A DNA stretch of 64,000 bases from Lonicera japonica (Eukaryota > Streptophyta > Magnoliopsida > Dipsacales > Caprifoliaceae), in the NCBI GenBank assembly GCA_021464415.1, contig CM038470.1, positions 23,523,601 through 23,587,600 on the forward strand, read 5' to 3'. Shown here piece after piece: positions 10,976 to 22,895 of this stretch. A model generated the notes under the pieces. That model saw only the letters and a list, made by a program, of their open reading frames with translations. It was not told the DNA's origin and did no database searches. Made by a program: the position numbers and the translations under genes. The first letter of the stretch is position 1; every line of letters begins with the position of its first letter.

Positions 10976-11982
10976 AGAGATTGAAGGTACAACAAATAAG
11001 TCATTATTTTATTCCTCTCCTTCCTTCCTTATTTGCACGTTGCTGTCTCCCCATGGCCATGCTTGGCTAATTTCTTAGTTGGTTGAAGTAGACGGAAACC
11101 TCGGATATTATCGCCTGTGAGATCTAATTTATTCTTATTGTTCGATTTATTGCTTTGAATATCGATTGTTCTTCTATGCATATTTTTTATGATTGTGTTG
11201 ATTAATTGTCTAGGAGGCCTACTAGTTTACTTATTCAATTCAATCTGCTGTTAGCTTAGATATCAAATCCGTAATTGTTTGATCCCTCTAATCTGTGAAA
11301 CAATTAAAATCTAATTATTTGCTGCATCAGAAATTGTTGGGTTTTATGAAGAACACTCGTCTAAATTAAATACGACCGCTTATGCACGTGTTGTTTAGCT
11401 TAATCGATCTCTCTAATTCATAAGGCTGCTATTAAATTAAATCTATAGCGCTTGTCTTAGGTTGTTTAGTGGTTAGGGTTTATTAGATCGCTTGTTTTCT
11501 AATTAACTATTATTAAGGAGAGGGGAGACTATTCCAACGATTAATATTTAAAGTAAAACTGATAATTTTTGCATCGATGATCAGATATAAAATTTCGACG
11601 GTGGATGTTTACTCAAACCAATATTCCCATTAATTGAATCGAACCTTTAAATTTTAGTTTAGCTTAGATTTATTATTGAAATCAAATTCCGCATTTACAT
11701 TAATCTCGAACCCCTCCATATTTACTCGCAAGCATAAAATTAGGCAAGAGACTCTCTGTGGGATCGACCCTTACTCTCACTACTGCATATTAAATTCTCA
11801 AGAGTATAGGTTTTATTTTTGGGTGCCTACGACAGTACACCACTTGCATTGTCCAAGTCCAATTTTATCTTGCTCGAGCGTTCATCCCTTGAAATTCTGT
11901 ATCGCCAAATTTGATTTTGCTTTATCAGAAAGTGAGTTGCGTCTTGTTTGAAAGAGTCGCAAAATGGGGTGTCTACAGGCAT

Positions 11983-13140
11983 TGAGTGGAAATGTGGCCT
12001 TTCCCTTGACACTTCCAACAAATAATGTCTTGGTATCGGGTAGTATGAGTATTTGTGGTGTTAGGGGCTGCCTTAACTTGGCTTCCACTTTGAGCTTCTA
12101 ATTTTGAATTAACTTTTGGTTTCGGAATGGTTGCTTTGTCGTGCTTTTTCCATGGACTTTGTTTCTATGGAGCAAAATAAGAACTTAGGCTTGAAACTAC
12201 CCATCCTTTTGAGTTGCCTCTCTATTTTAATTGTCGTGTGCACCATATCTTCAATCTCAATATACGACAATAATTCAACCGCGTTGGTAATTTTCCGGTT
12301 TAATCCACTCAAGAATCGCGCCATGGTAGCTTCCCTATTCTCATCAACCTTGGCCCAAATCATGGCCACTCCCATCTCCTTATAGTATTCATCAACACTG
12401 CGATTTTCCTACGCAAGCCCTTGCAATTTTTGGTACAATTCCTGATAATAGTGATCGGGTACAAATGCTTCTTCACTAGCCGCTTCATTTCATCCTAAGT
12501 CTCAATAGGCCTTTCATCACTACGTCTTCGTTCTATCATCAAGCGATCCCACCAAACAAGTGCGTAATCTGATAATTCAATCGCTGCCAATTTTACCTTC
12601 TTAGATTCGGAATAGTTATAGCAAGCAAACACAAGCTCGACCTTCTTGACCCACTCTAGATAAGCTTCGGGGTCATTCTTCCCTTGAAATGAAGGAATAT
12701 TCATTTTCATTTTGTTCATGTTGTCATCCTCCCGATTCGATCCTCCACTAAACCGTCTTCCATTCCGTCGGTTAGCGATTACTGAATCAACATCGCTATC
12801 CCCATCGTCAAAGCTATTCCGGTAAAAATTCTCAAAATCATTCTCAGCCCCCCTTTATCTAGGTTGCGGTCTTCCACCTCTTTGAGCATTACGTGATTTA
12901 CTGGATTGCTCAATTTGAGTGCTTTTAACTCTATCTACTTTCATCTGCAGTTGTTTTAATTCATCACTCATCTCTCCAACTTACTTTTTAAAACTTCCCA
13001 ATTCCTCCCTCATCATTCTTTGCAAGGTACTTGTTATTACCTTTTGGAATAACTTAGGATCAAATTTTCTCACTGTTTTTCCTTATATGTTTCGCTCAGA
13101 ATGTGGCACTCTGATTTTATCGCTCGTGTTTAACTCTAAA
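11983..13140 (-). pseudogene. Ty3/gypsy gag (capsid and zinc knuckle), upstream part
   Basis: Minus-strand gag, the structural protein of retroelement particles. Near 13130-12720 is a charged N-terminal region. At 12719-12495 comes MNIPSFQGKNDPEAYLEWVKKVE...YSESKKVKLAAIELSDYALVWWDRL, the classical retrotrans_gag pattern. After a TAG at 12495-12497 and a frameshift, ATMARFLSGLNRKITN and VELLSYIEIEDMV (12330-12240) follow. Near 12010-11983 is CWKCQGKGHISTQC, an intact C-x2-C-x4-H-x4-C zinc knuckle. The ORF is cut immediately afterwards by the Tat-like LTR; the next codons are found at 7184. Confidence 0.88.
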
Positions 13141-14010
13141 AAATACTGATATATTTCTCCATTTTCACCTTTTAGAACTTCAAAAGAATTGAAAAGCAAG
13201 AACCTTCTTCTTGGATCCCAAACAGACCAATCACAATCCTAACAGATTAATTGCATGCTATGTCAAGTACGGTTTCACTAAGAATTCAAGAAACAAGAAT
13301 CTCAATGAAAAACAAGAATCCCGATGAATATAGACACAATAAGAGGCAAAAAAATTGAAAAAATGTGCGAAAAATTGGTCTCGAGGTAAAGTGATTTTTG
13401 GACTCCTTGGACCCTGTATAATCCGAATCCAAAAAGAAATAATGGCGAATTTCGAAAATTTTTTGTATTCTTTTTTTTTTATTTCAAGTCTCTCGACTTC
13501 TACTTTCTCTTCTGCTTATCCAAAATTTGCAGAAATCAAAACTTGAAGGAATTTGCAATCGAATTTTTTTTAAGGCTGCCCTACAATCCCAAATCTATGA
13601 CGTTTAGGGTTTTATGATTATCGTAATACCAGCAACCACAACTATCAAGAAACTACAATATCAATTTAACCAAGAAACTAGGAAATCGCAACAAGGAAAT
13701 CACAATTCTAAGTTTTAGCACGAGATATTATCGCAAACAACAAATCGAGATTAATGCTTGAAATCGCAGCCAGGAAACTAGGGTTTTCATGGATTAAATT
13801 AGGGTCTATAGTCGAACTGAACTAACCCTAATTCGTAATCAAGGAGAGAAATCGCAAATCACTAAATTTTTTTAGTCGAATATAAGAATCCTAATTTAAG
13901 AAGATATGAAATAGCAAGCACGAATTTGAAGAACTCAAATCTTAACAGTAGGTACGAATTTAAAGAGCAAAAAATTAAACTAAAGATAAAACATGAATAT
14001 AAAAGTTTAC
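13141..14010 (-). other. Ty3/gypsy 5' untranslated leader
   Basis: Sequence between the primer-binding site and the start of gag. AT-rich, with several AATCGCA and AACTAGG-like repeats, and no coding recognised. Confidence 0.6.
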
Positions 14011-14020
14011 TCTGATACCA
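14011..14020 (-). other. Primer-binding site of the Ty3/gypsy element
   Basis: On the minus strand TGGTATCAGA, complementary to the 3' end of initiator tRNA-Met, begins two bases after the CA end of the 5' LTR. This is the standard minus-strand primer site for plant gypsy elements. Confidence 0.88.
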
Positions 14021-14022
14021 AT

Positions 14023-14765
14023 TGATATGAACCACGATTGTATTCATATACAATAAGATGAATCGTCAACCCTTGATGTTGAAAACGCAAGAACTTGGAA
14101 TCACGTGAAGCTGATAGAGGTGAAACCATGACCCAATCTTTCAAACGAGAATTGAAGCTTGGTATAGTCGTAGACAACACAATCAATCGATGGATTGATT
14201 GATTGATTGATAAGTCGAAGAACAACAAGAATCTTAATATGGCTGTTTGATATGTTCTTAGAACACAAGAGGTGAAAAATACTCAATTTCGATTATTCAA
14301 GGCTGCCTAAAACAATAAAGTTATCTCCTTTAAATAGGAGAACAAACCTACTAGGTTTAGGAAAAAAACAAGCAAAAACGAACTATAATAGTTGCCTACA
14401 TACTTTGGGCCCAAACAAAGCTAAAATATAAAATAAACATAAAATAAATAAAGTCTAGCCCAGCCATTATTAACTACACGTTTTAACTTATTCTTACACT
14501 CTCTTTGCCTTAGGCTTGCAATGTAACACCTCCAATTGGGCCTTTAATCTCTGGGCCTTTAAGCAATGTCTTCCATTCTTGTTCACGATCCCCCTCAATG
14601 CTCCTCCATGCTTCAGTTTTACTCATCATCTCTTAGACCATGGTCATAAGTGCTTCCTTGATCTTCTTGGCTCTAGCTCAAGTGATTGGACCACTTGGAA
14701 CCCATATGGGGTATGCATAGTCTTCACTCCATGATCCGTCTCCAGTGCTATTCGCAGGCTCATCA
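14023..14765 (-). repeat. 5' LTR of the Ty3/gypsy element
   Basis: 743-bp partner of 3008-3737, with TG...CA ends and TSD CTTTC just outside (14766-14770). A small internal duplication of AAACATAAAATAA explains part of the length difference. Confidence 0.92.
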
Positions 14766-14770
14766 CTTTC

Positions 14771-15339
14771 CATTGTCTCCTAATTTTTATCTTTAAACTT
14801 TAGGGGAAATCAATAACGGGGAGTAGGGGATCCTCATCAATTGGTTTTGAATTCAAATCAAATGGATGGCTATCAGCCATATTTTCATCCTGATCCTCCT
14901 CGTCAGACCAATTTTCATTAAAGAAAATTTCCTTTGGAACTAAATTTGATACTAAATCCTTGTAGGACATAGTACTTTTAGGGTTTTCCATTTCAGTAGC
15001 TTTCTCATAATTTACTTGGGCCTCTTTTGGATTTTGCTCTGAAGCATCCATAGGGATGTATTCAGGTTCTTCCAGTTGGATCATTGGGATAGCACCATCA
15101 GGGCCGCTCGCCTTAGTGGGCCACTCATGTTGTTCCAAATTTGCTATATCTTCTATTTGCATAAGGCTTTTGTTATTTTCAGTAACAATTAGATGAGAGC
15201 TTTTGACTTTCTTGTTGCTTCTTACTAGGTGATACTTCTCTTCCATGGAGATTTCTATATTTCCCCTTGTAGCCATTGGACTTTCTCTCTCTAAATTCAT
15301 TTTTTTAATAAGACTGACTCTTTTATAAATCGAAGACAA
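14771..15339 (-). pseudogene. LINE ORF1, upstream half
   Basis: An open minus-strand frame of 179 codons down to 14800, then a TAA, with in-frame codons continuing to the gypsy target site. It contains MATRGNIEISMEEKYHLVRSN with NKKVK immediately after, an acidic central part, SYKDLVSNLV (the conserved S-Y-(K/R)-D segment near the N-terminus of plant LINE ORF1) and NWSDEEDQDE. Its continuation, beginning in the VKLLG motif of DUF4283, is found 11.8 kb away at 3007. The gypsy insertion therefore split one ORF. The start codon is uncertain; an internal ATG at the MATRG position is an equally good choice. The LINE 5' end is probably near 15.4 kb. Confidence 0.72.
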
Positions 15340-16029
15340 AAAGGTACTTACTTAAAAAAGACAATTTTGTTTATGTACTTACCTGATTTTTTCTTCTCAT
15401 TTATTATAGTAATTTTTTTATTCAGATATTTTCTATTATCACAATATTCTATGAGTCAACTTTTGCACATTTCAATTAGTTCTTGTACACAGAACAGTGG
15501 CCAATAACTAACCATCAGATGTTTTTCTTTACTATAGTTACATTGACTCAATGATACACAAATACAATAACAAATGACACATTATATTTATTCAAATGAG
15601 TCACATATGCACAAATGCAAATTTGTCGAATATAATATGCAGCAATTTTGAATTGAATTAAATTTTATAGAGAGGAATTAAGAGAGATTTAGTAATTTAT
15701 CTAACACAAATTAGAATTCAAATAATCAAAAGTTGGCCCCGCGGGAGATAGAGAAAGTTAATTAGATTAGATTTGTGTCTTAATAAATTGAATTTTTGAT
15801 GTAATTGAACATGTGAGTCCATGCATGTGAGTGGCGTGAGAGTATTTGAATATGTGAGTTCATCGTTTATTTCTGATGTAATTGCTGATGATCCAGTTGA
15901 ATAAATTTCTCCCTTTTGGTGTCAAAAACAAAAAAGAGTTGTGTCTTAATAAAGTATGGTAATATTTTAATGCATGGGCCACTTTGAAGACAAATTAATT
16001 AATAATATATACTCAAGGATCCTCTCCAT

Positions 16030-16365
16030 CTCTTTGTCCTTATTTGGTAGAAAACTAAATATTTAATTTTTTAATTTTCTATCAAAAAGTTAACATTATT
16101 TTTATATTTTTTAAAATTCACTTTATTTTATTTTCTCTGTTATAAATTTTTTAAAATACCATAACTTTAAATTTAAAAATCGAAATTTAATAAATATATA
16201 TATATTTAAAACTTACTCATCGAGATCTATAAAATAAGATTTATTATAACTATTGTTTTAATTTTTTTCATGAGTTTTTTTAAATTGATTAATTTTTTTT
16301 TAATGAAAACTAAATTTAAGTTTTTTTAACTTATTTTCATACTTTCATAGAAAAAAATGAAAAGA
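16030..16365. mobile_element. MITE-like copy related to 42258-42617
   Basis: Shares an extended region with the MITE at 42 kb: a TTTAAAATTCACTTTATTTT-like start, AAAATCG(A/G)AATTA, a TATATATATATTTAAAAC(T/C)TACT segment, ATCTATAAAATAAGATTTAT and TTTCATGAGTTTTTTT in the same order. Ends are poorly defined here, beginning near TTATTTGGTAGAAAAC and ending near TTTCATAGAAAA. Confidence 0.55.
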
Positions 16366-16837
16366 CTCCACTAAAACAAAAAGGGTAAAGATGTACCGCG
16401 TTTACTTGGACTTTTAGGTAAGTTGAAGCTTGACGTTTATTATCGTGCTGGTCACATGCACAAAGATTCCTTGGATTTTTTTTTTTGGTTTGAAGCGGGG
16501 AAAAACAACAAACAGAACAACAGTACTGAAACAAAGTCTAGCTTGGCTGCTAGGGGATTTATGTATGTCCCTTTTTTTCTATATATGGTCTTTGCATATC
16601 TGCTCTCAAGTTCTCTGTCAAAGTTCAGTGTTATTTTTGACAAAAAAATACACAAAATTTTTATTAGCTGAACTGATATAAACTAATTGGTATTGTAATA
16701 TAAATATAAATATAGATATTTATGTATTAAGAAAATAGTATACTTAGTATTTATTTAATGGATAAAAATCATGGTAATATTATATGAAAAATAACATTTA
16801 AATTTCTTCTTTTTATTATAATAATAAGGAAAAATTT

Positions 16838-16920
16838 CCTACTTTGGATGAAATTCGAATTTAGAACCTCTCTTGAATTCGGTTGAATGTTTTATCAACT
16901 AAGTTAGTCTAGTGTTAATT
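16838..16920 (-). repeat. tRNA-like SINE fragment
   Basis: On the minus strand a TTAGTTGATAAAAC box-A-like segment is followed about 30 nt later by AGGTTCTAAATTCGAATTTC, which resembles box B. This is a common plant SINE arrangement. The remainder of the element is not recognisable. Confidence 0.4.
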
Positions 16921-17772
16921 AAAATATTAATATATATATAGGTTTTTTCTTCTTGGAAATATTTTTGATATAAATTAAACGAGGGTGTCTATAGGGTAAT
17001 TTTTTTTCCTCAGTGTGAATTAAAATACTATCATAGGTTTATCCGGATCAAAGTATAAACTATTATATAGTTCATTACTTACAAAAAATAAACATATATG
17101 TGATGACATAATTAATTAGTACAATGATGTGACAAAAAAAGAAGAGAAACTGTATGTGGCTAAAAGCTAATCAAGCCCATTTTAAAGAGAATCGGCCCAA
17201 TTCACTTATTTGCCAACCAAAATTTATGGATGAAGAAGATGAACTATGTTTAACAGCTAAAAAAACAACAAACAAGAATGAAGAGAAGACCAAATTTGTT
17301 TTTGGGTAGGTTCCTCCGATAGCTTTAATTTTCACACTACATATTCCCTTGTGTGTGTGATAATTATATTAGTTTGAAAGCTTGAAAAAAGTAATACAAC
17401 TGTGAATTAGGTTTTTAACTTGGGGAAGGAGAAGATAATGTATAGGAGTAAGTGTTGAGGGTGTTGAAATTAGTATGTCTTGGCTGTGGGTTCCCTTCTT
17501 ATTTATATGTATATGATAGAGTTACATTAGGGCTTGCGGGGTATGAAAATTACCATAAAGGGTAAATTTGAGCATTACTCTAAAATACCAGTTGTCCTTA
17601 ATCCTGTCCACAATGCAAGGATCTTAATGTGGGCCTTGGTTAAAAGCCAATGTATAACCTCCTCTGCAATTGCCCCCAAGCATCTGATCTCGATTCGTCT
17701 GATGGAGTTAGATGCTTGGCCTGAAGAAATAACAAACAATTTGCTAGGCTTAATATCTTAAAGGTGGTAAAA

Positions 17773-19465
17773 TAACTTGTTGACTTTGAAGGTCTTAATC
17801 TTATTTTGATAATAACAATAAATCAATCATGTGTAATTTAACATGTTCTTGATTTAAGATTATAGATTTCCTACTTGAAAAATCAAGAATAGCATGATTG
17901 CTCAAAGGAAGCATGACAAGGATCAATGGAATCAATATTCGATCAAGTCAACGAAGCATTGGACTAGCAAGAGAACAACCTTATCACACACATGCTAGTA
18001 TACAAATCCATGAAGATCAAGATCAAGGATCATATGAAAAAGCTTTAAGAGAAGAATCAAGTTGAAGAAACTATTCAAAGCATTTGTAAAGTTTATTCAT
18101 TGATTGATTATATATCTCATACATATTGAAATATCATTCTTAGATTGATCAAAATCAGTTTGAATCGAAAATCATTTCAAAACATCATTTTGGCAAAAAC
18201 CGGCTTTGAAATATATTCATATTATATTCAAATGATCATATTTTGAGCTCTCATGAAAATAGGTGTCTTAGGATAATATATTTAACCTATCCCAAGCATC
18301 AAAATTGATTTTGGAACTTAATTGCAAAAATGTTTATTTTTCCCTTTCTAGACTCGCTCCGTTTTTGCGCAGTTTTGATCTAACGGTTTGTTGGAGGCCT
18401 TCCCGGACTCCGATCATTATGAAATTTTGACAGCGGTTAGATAACACATTATAGTACTTACATACAAAATTTCATCAAGTTCCAACGGCTGGATCATGAG
18501 ATATGATCAAAACAAATCGGGAAAAATTTGCTGTCTGCAGCAATCTTCTAAACAGACCAGCAGAGGGCATCAGTCGACTGATGGGCTTTGCTCAGTCGAC
18601 TGATGGTCACTCAGTCGACTAAGGAGCCTTGCTCAGTCGACTGATGACCTGAATATAGCCGTTGGATTTCTATTTTTTTACTATTTTTGGTACAAAACTT
18701 CCACCAAACCTCTCAAACGGCTATATCACTTTTGGGACTATAAATATGACTTCCAAGACTCATTTTACATACCTTGAATCACTCTCATACTCTATTCTTC
18801 ATCTATCTTCATTATTCAAAGATTCAAGAAATTGTTTTTGATCAATCATTCTTATTGAGCTATAAACTTGATCAAACAAGTAACTCTAGTGTGAGCTTCA
18901 ATTGTATTCTTTAAACACTTGAGAGTTGTTGTTAATTGGTGTGAATCACCAATCATTTGTATTCAAATTGTGAGAGGTAAATCTCATAGGAAAAACAAGA
19001 AGGTAAATTCTTGTTTAGATATTGTGAGAGGTAAATCTCACAAGGTTAGCAAGAGAGAGATTCTTGTGAGAATATTGTGGTCAAGCAATATTTGTAAAGA
19101 GTGTAGTGAGACAACAACACTTGTAGTGGTTTGATCTTCACCCGGAAGGAGATTGGAATTAGTGGAAATTCTCGGGGAACTAACCGAGCGCGGATTATGG
19201 TTTGGTAAACCAAAACCGTGTGGACAAAACGTCTTGGACTTCAAATCGGTTCAATCTTTCTAACTCAATCTCATTATTTACTTGCTACATTATTGTTTGC
19301 TTGAGATTGTTTATTTGCTTGATTGTTTATTTGATTGCATTCCTTGATAAATTGGTTTAGTAAATTTGTTTTACTTAAACATTGTTAGAAAAGTTTTAAA
19401 TTCCGCATTAAGTTTTTAAACCCTATTCACCCCCCCTCTAGGGTTGAAATCCGACCAACAGAACT
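17773..19465 (+). mobile_element. Copia-like solo LTR, copy B
   Basis: 1683-bp solo LTR (17778-19460), starting TGTTGACTTTGAAGG and ending CCGACCAACA, flanked by near-identical duplications TAACT and GAACT (4 of 5 bases). Same family as copy A at 7936-9489 but in the opposite orientation. It differs mainly by an extra block of about 100 bp with repeated TCAGTCGACTGA sites at 18555-18650. No primer-binding site follows its 3' end, so only the LTR remains. Confidence 0.87.
18570..18644. repeat. Array of TCAGTCGACTGA palindromes
   Basis: Perfect 12-bp palindrome TCAGTCGACTGA at 18570-18581, 18592-18603 and 18633-18644, plus a one-base variant (ending CTAA) at 18611-18622. Start-to-start spacings are 22, 19 and 22 bp, close to two DNA turns. 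The array is absent from the sister LTR at 7936-9489. Confidence 0.9.
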
Positions 19466-20290
19466 ATACTTGTAATTATCCATTGATCAAAGAATTTCAA
19501 ACGGTAGTATCTTCCTTTAGAAGATAAACATGCCTAATAGCCGTCGCTTGGTACAAAGTCAAAAGTCAGCATTCTTATTGGGCGAACGTGTTATTGAAAA
19601 TAGGCGGGATCTCTGCGTAGGCCTTGTGCATTTAATGCCCTCTATCATTTGTTGTCTATTCTCGATGCCACAACTGTCGTTCTCCTGCTCTAGGTATTAT
19701 TTCGTGACGTTCTATATATAAGCCTCTTCAAACGGGACGATTAAAATAGGATACCAAAAGAACTTATGACTGTTGAGCCGTATGAGGTAGGAAACACGCA
19801 AGTTTAGAGCCATACCGACTACTCCAAGAGCACTTATCCATAAATCGATTATTGTGGCATTTCACCGCAAACCATAATTCATCCGCTAATTCTTTAACAT
19901 TAGTCAGTTCAGACCTCAACTTAGTTTCATCCAAGCTTCATCCCGGTCAAATATCTTATTTTTACTTTTAAATTCTCTCTAATTAAAATATTGCAAATTT
20001 GTATTTATTTGCTGCAAAAATCAAAAGTTCTTCGAAATCTTCATAAAACTCTTCCCCTTTCCAGAAATCTCATTCTTTTAGTATTCCCACTGTCATCTTT
20101 ATCTCTAGACTCAAGAATCTCCGTAATAAGTAAGTTTTTGATAATTTTTCTGGGGTTTCCTTCAAGTTTTTCGTAGTTGTTCATCATATGTTCTTGATCC
20201 ATCTTCATTTTTCTCTTCTTTAGTATATAAACAACCAAATAGCCGAGTTTACTACCAAATACATACCCAAAGGATTAAGTTAAAGGCCTG
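19466..20290. other. Intergenic stretch without recognised content
   Basis: No gene or repeat recognised. A TATA-like TTCTATATATAAGCC lies near 19709. It precedes the degenerate coding remnant at 20.3 kb and could be part of the same old element. Confidence 0.45.
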
Positions 20291-20299
20291 TTAGGGCCG

Positions 20300-22480
20300 A
20301 TGAGAATCCTTTTATGGAAGAATACAAGCTAGCTCCTAAAGATTACCCAATTCACATATCTTCCTTCAAAGAGAAGAGGCAGGTCTTTGGCTGCCTATAT
20401 TGCCTTTCCTTATCGATTTTATTTGATGTACTCACCTTACTTTGGGTCAATTAAGTCCTAATGTAAACTAAATATTAGGGGGCATAGATGCTTTGAATAA
20501 AATACACAGTATAAGCTTAGGCTTAGACGAAGTCAAATACTGTTATTCTTTGTCCAAGGGCACCTATGGCTGGTCCCTTAAAATTAGAAATGATGCCTTT
20601 ACCCTAGTTTTTGCCCTTTTAATTTAGACTTCCACAAGAGAGCCGTCGAGGATGCAATCTTAATAACTGGCGATATCGAGCCTAACCCGACCAACAAACC
20701 CATTCTACGCTGGGCTTTTAGACTTAGATGTCTTACATGTAACTCTTCATTTCATTCTTTGCCGAGTATATATATATATATATTTTAAACGTTTGTAAAA
20801 AAATTCCCTATACAGGTGCTTTCAAGGTCCTTGATTGCCCCCCCAAGTTCGCAGTCTTGATCGACTAAATCAACGTACTCGCCTATCACAACGGAGGCAA
20901 TGCATTGGTGGCACAGTTAAATCACCCTGCGTGTAGCCCACATTATGCTCAGATATACAAACACCAGATCATCCTTTACCTAGAGGGGGAAGTGGAAGAA
21001 CAACGAAGATTCTGAAGTTAGGTTCTTGGCCAGTTAGATTGGGCCAAAGCCTATGTTTGAGGAGAAGGAGGCCATCTTCATTAAGTATAAAATTGTCAAT
21101 AAGGTACACAATCAATGGAGAGTGAACTATCAAAGTGAAAACAAGGAAGGCGGCCCATCACACTTGAAGAAGCCATCGACTAGCAAAGTGGTAGAATATA
21201 TCCAACCAAACGTGGACAACTTCCTGGGTGTGAGCTCAACCCATCAGAGAAGGCCTATGTCATGACCCACGAAATGTTGGCTATCTCCATCGTCAAATAG
21301 ACCCACCAACCCATCCCCACATTCCCGAGCAGAAGAGGGAAAGGAAGATCCATGAGTTAGAAAGAAATTTCCAGCAGGAACGTTGTCTTTGGGCTATCCA
21401 AATCTCAACAAAAGAGTTTGAAGAAGAAAGATCAGAAGCCCGATCTCGAGCAAGAATGGTCAACATAGAGTCATCAGCTAAGGGACGAGCTGACTGACTC
21501 TGAGGAGTCCAACCAACAGCCCCCCGTCACTGTTTCCTTTGAGAAAACTCTGTTTGAAGGCTAAAGAGAAAAAAAGGAAAGGAGTCGAAGAGGATTCCTC
21601 TAGGAAAACAAAATAGCCTGCCCCAAAAAGACTAAGGCAAGTGAACAAGACATCGTCGGCTCATTCTAAGCCAATTTTTGTGGAGTTTGGGGGGAACGCT
21701 CCCCCAAGTATAGCCACGTGGAGAAAGATATGCCTCCACTGACTGTTTCAGCTGCGATTGATGTTGCTCGAAAAAATGTGGCTCTAGACGAGCCAATCAT
21801 AGTGGATGAAGCTTAGACGAAAGAAGCCTGCAAAAAAGAAGGCTTTTGAAGTTGTAGTACCATTTTTCCCATCTTTCAAGTATAAGGGGAAGCCAATAAT
21901 TGTCGATTAATTGGAGTTCGAATCTTGTGGGGCCTACAACTTATTCGATGTCTAACAATGAATTGATTAGAAGGGATGTATTCCACTCCTTGTTCAAGGT
22001 AACTCGTTTCCCTTTACTTTATTTTTCTTATCTTTTTTCAACTGCTCATATAATCACCTTTATTTTTCCAGGGTGTTCGATTCCTTTACGATTTGGAAGA
22101 AATGAAACATAATAAGATTTCAAAGCTCTCTTCAGACTTTAACTCCCTCAATGACAACAAGTCTAAGATCTCTAAGCAGCTCTTGCTAGTTGAGAAGATG
22201 AGAAACCAATTTAAGGCCAACTATGAGAAGTCCGATAAAGAGTTGACTCTTTTTTGAACCATCAACTCTTTCTAAGCTACAGAAATTTCCCAACCTAAAA
22301 CCCAACTAGAAGAGTTGAAGAAGCTCAAAGCTGAGAGGGATATGGCCGACTTGAATACCTCTCTCCTTAGTATGTAAGAAAATTTAAAAATCGAGGTTGG
22401 CTTGCACTGTGCTTGACAAGTCAACGAAATAAAGGGGGAGGTATATCCCGAGGGGTATGACTTCACCCTCAACCAACTTC
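20300..22480 (+). pseudogene. Degenerate coding remnant, transposon-protein-like, with coiled coil
   Basis: Plus-strand sequence that still reads as protein in shifting frames but is broken by many stops. Visible pieces are YSLSKGTYGWSLKI near 20550, AVEDAILITGDIEP near 20645, VLDCPPKFAVLID near 20830, a Lys/Glu-rich stretch at 21300-21650, YNLFDV near 21935, and a heptad-like region at 22100-22380 (EEMKHNKISKLSSDFNSLND, then KANYEKSDKEL and EELKKLKAERDMADLN) that would form a coiled coil. The layout resembles the long coiled-coil proteins annotated as putative plant transposon or gag-like proteins, but no diagnostic catalytic motif is present. Identity is an inference. Confidence 0.4.
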
Positions 22481-22589
22481 AGCTTCATTTGGTTTTAACT
22501 GAAAATGCACACAAAACTCGCCTCCCATTAACCGAGTACTACATAAGAAATAAAAAATTTGACAGTGCCTCGTATATATCAATTACATT

Positions 22590-22735
22590 ATTTATATCAC
22601 CCCAAACCAAATATATCAGTGCATTATTTTGGCAATATCTTTCATGCACATGCCCAAACCAAAATAAAATATATGAGTGGCTCATTTTGGCAATATCCTT
22701 CCTGCACATGCCCAAACTAAATATATACTCAACCC
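22590..22735. repeat. Tandem duplication with CATGCCCAAAC motif
   Basis: TTTTGGCAATATC(T/C)TTC(A/C)TGCACATGCCC occurs twice (about 22627-22657 and 22689-22719) with a period near 62 bp, each followed by an AAAC(C)AAA...ATATA stretch. It lies just downstream of the broken mobile-domain gene. Confidence 0.7.
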
Positions 22736-22895
22736 TAAAAAAGTTTAACAAAGCATAAACCAAATGATGTAAGTAATTAATTAATTTTAACTAAACACAA
22801 ACCAAAGTAAATAAGTACACATTAAGTTTAAACCAACCACAAACCAATAATATAACCAAATTACAACCAAAATAATTAAGTTTAATTGATGAAAT

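Larger units (their letters stand above)
7185..11982 (+). mobile_element. Tat/Athila-like solo LTR with TSD GGCAT (nested in gypsy gag)
   Basis: The segment starts TGTGAGAATCTCG at 7190, ends GGGGTGTCTACA at 11977, and is flanked by identical 5-bp duplications GGCAT (7185-7189 and 11978-11982). It splits the gypsy gag exactly after the zinc knuckle codons ending Q-C-L. There is no second LTR, no primer-binding site and no coding, so it is a solo LTR. Its own length, without the 1.56-kb insertion at 7931-9489, is about 3.2 kb. Tat/Athila-like features are the GAGTCGC and TTAGGCATC motifs near the start and GACTCTCTGTGGGATCGACC at 11749-11768, typical of the 3' part of such LTRs. Lineage is inferred from motifs only. 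Confidence 0.85.
3003..14770 (-). mobile_element. Ty3/gypsy LTR retrotransposon with target-site duplications (nested host)
   Basis: A complete but dead element on the minus strand. Direct LTRs lie at 3008-3737 and 14023-14765; both begin TGATAT and end CTCATCA on the plus strand. They are flanked by identical 5-bp target duplications CTTTC (3003-3007 and 14766-14770). The primer-binding site (14011-14020) and polypurine tract (3738-3750) sit at the correct inner LTR edges. After removing the nested 4.8-kb insertion the internal part is about 5.5 kb, normal for the family, with gag, protease, reverse transcriptase, RNase H and integrase in order. Many stops, frameshifts and LTR differences indicate an old copy. 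It interrupts ORF1 of a LINE. Confidence 0.93.
15340..17777. other. AT-rich intergenic stretch between the LINE and solo LTR B
   Basis: No gene supported. It contains a MITE-like piece at about 16030-16365 and a SINE-like piece at about 16838-16920 (listed separately). The short frames at 16337-16681 and 17534-17761 show no domain and are not called. Confidence 0.6.
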
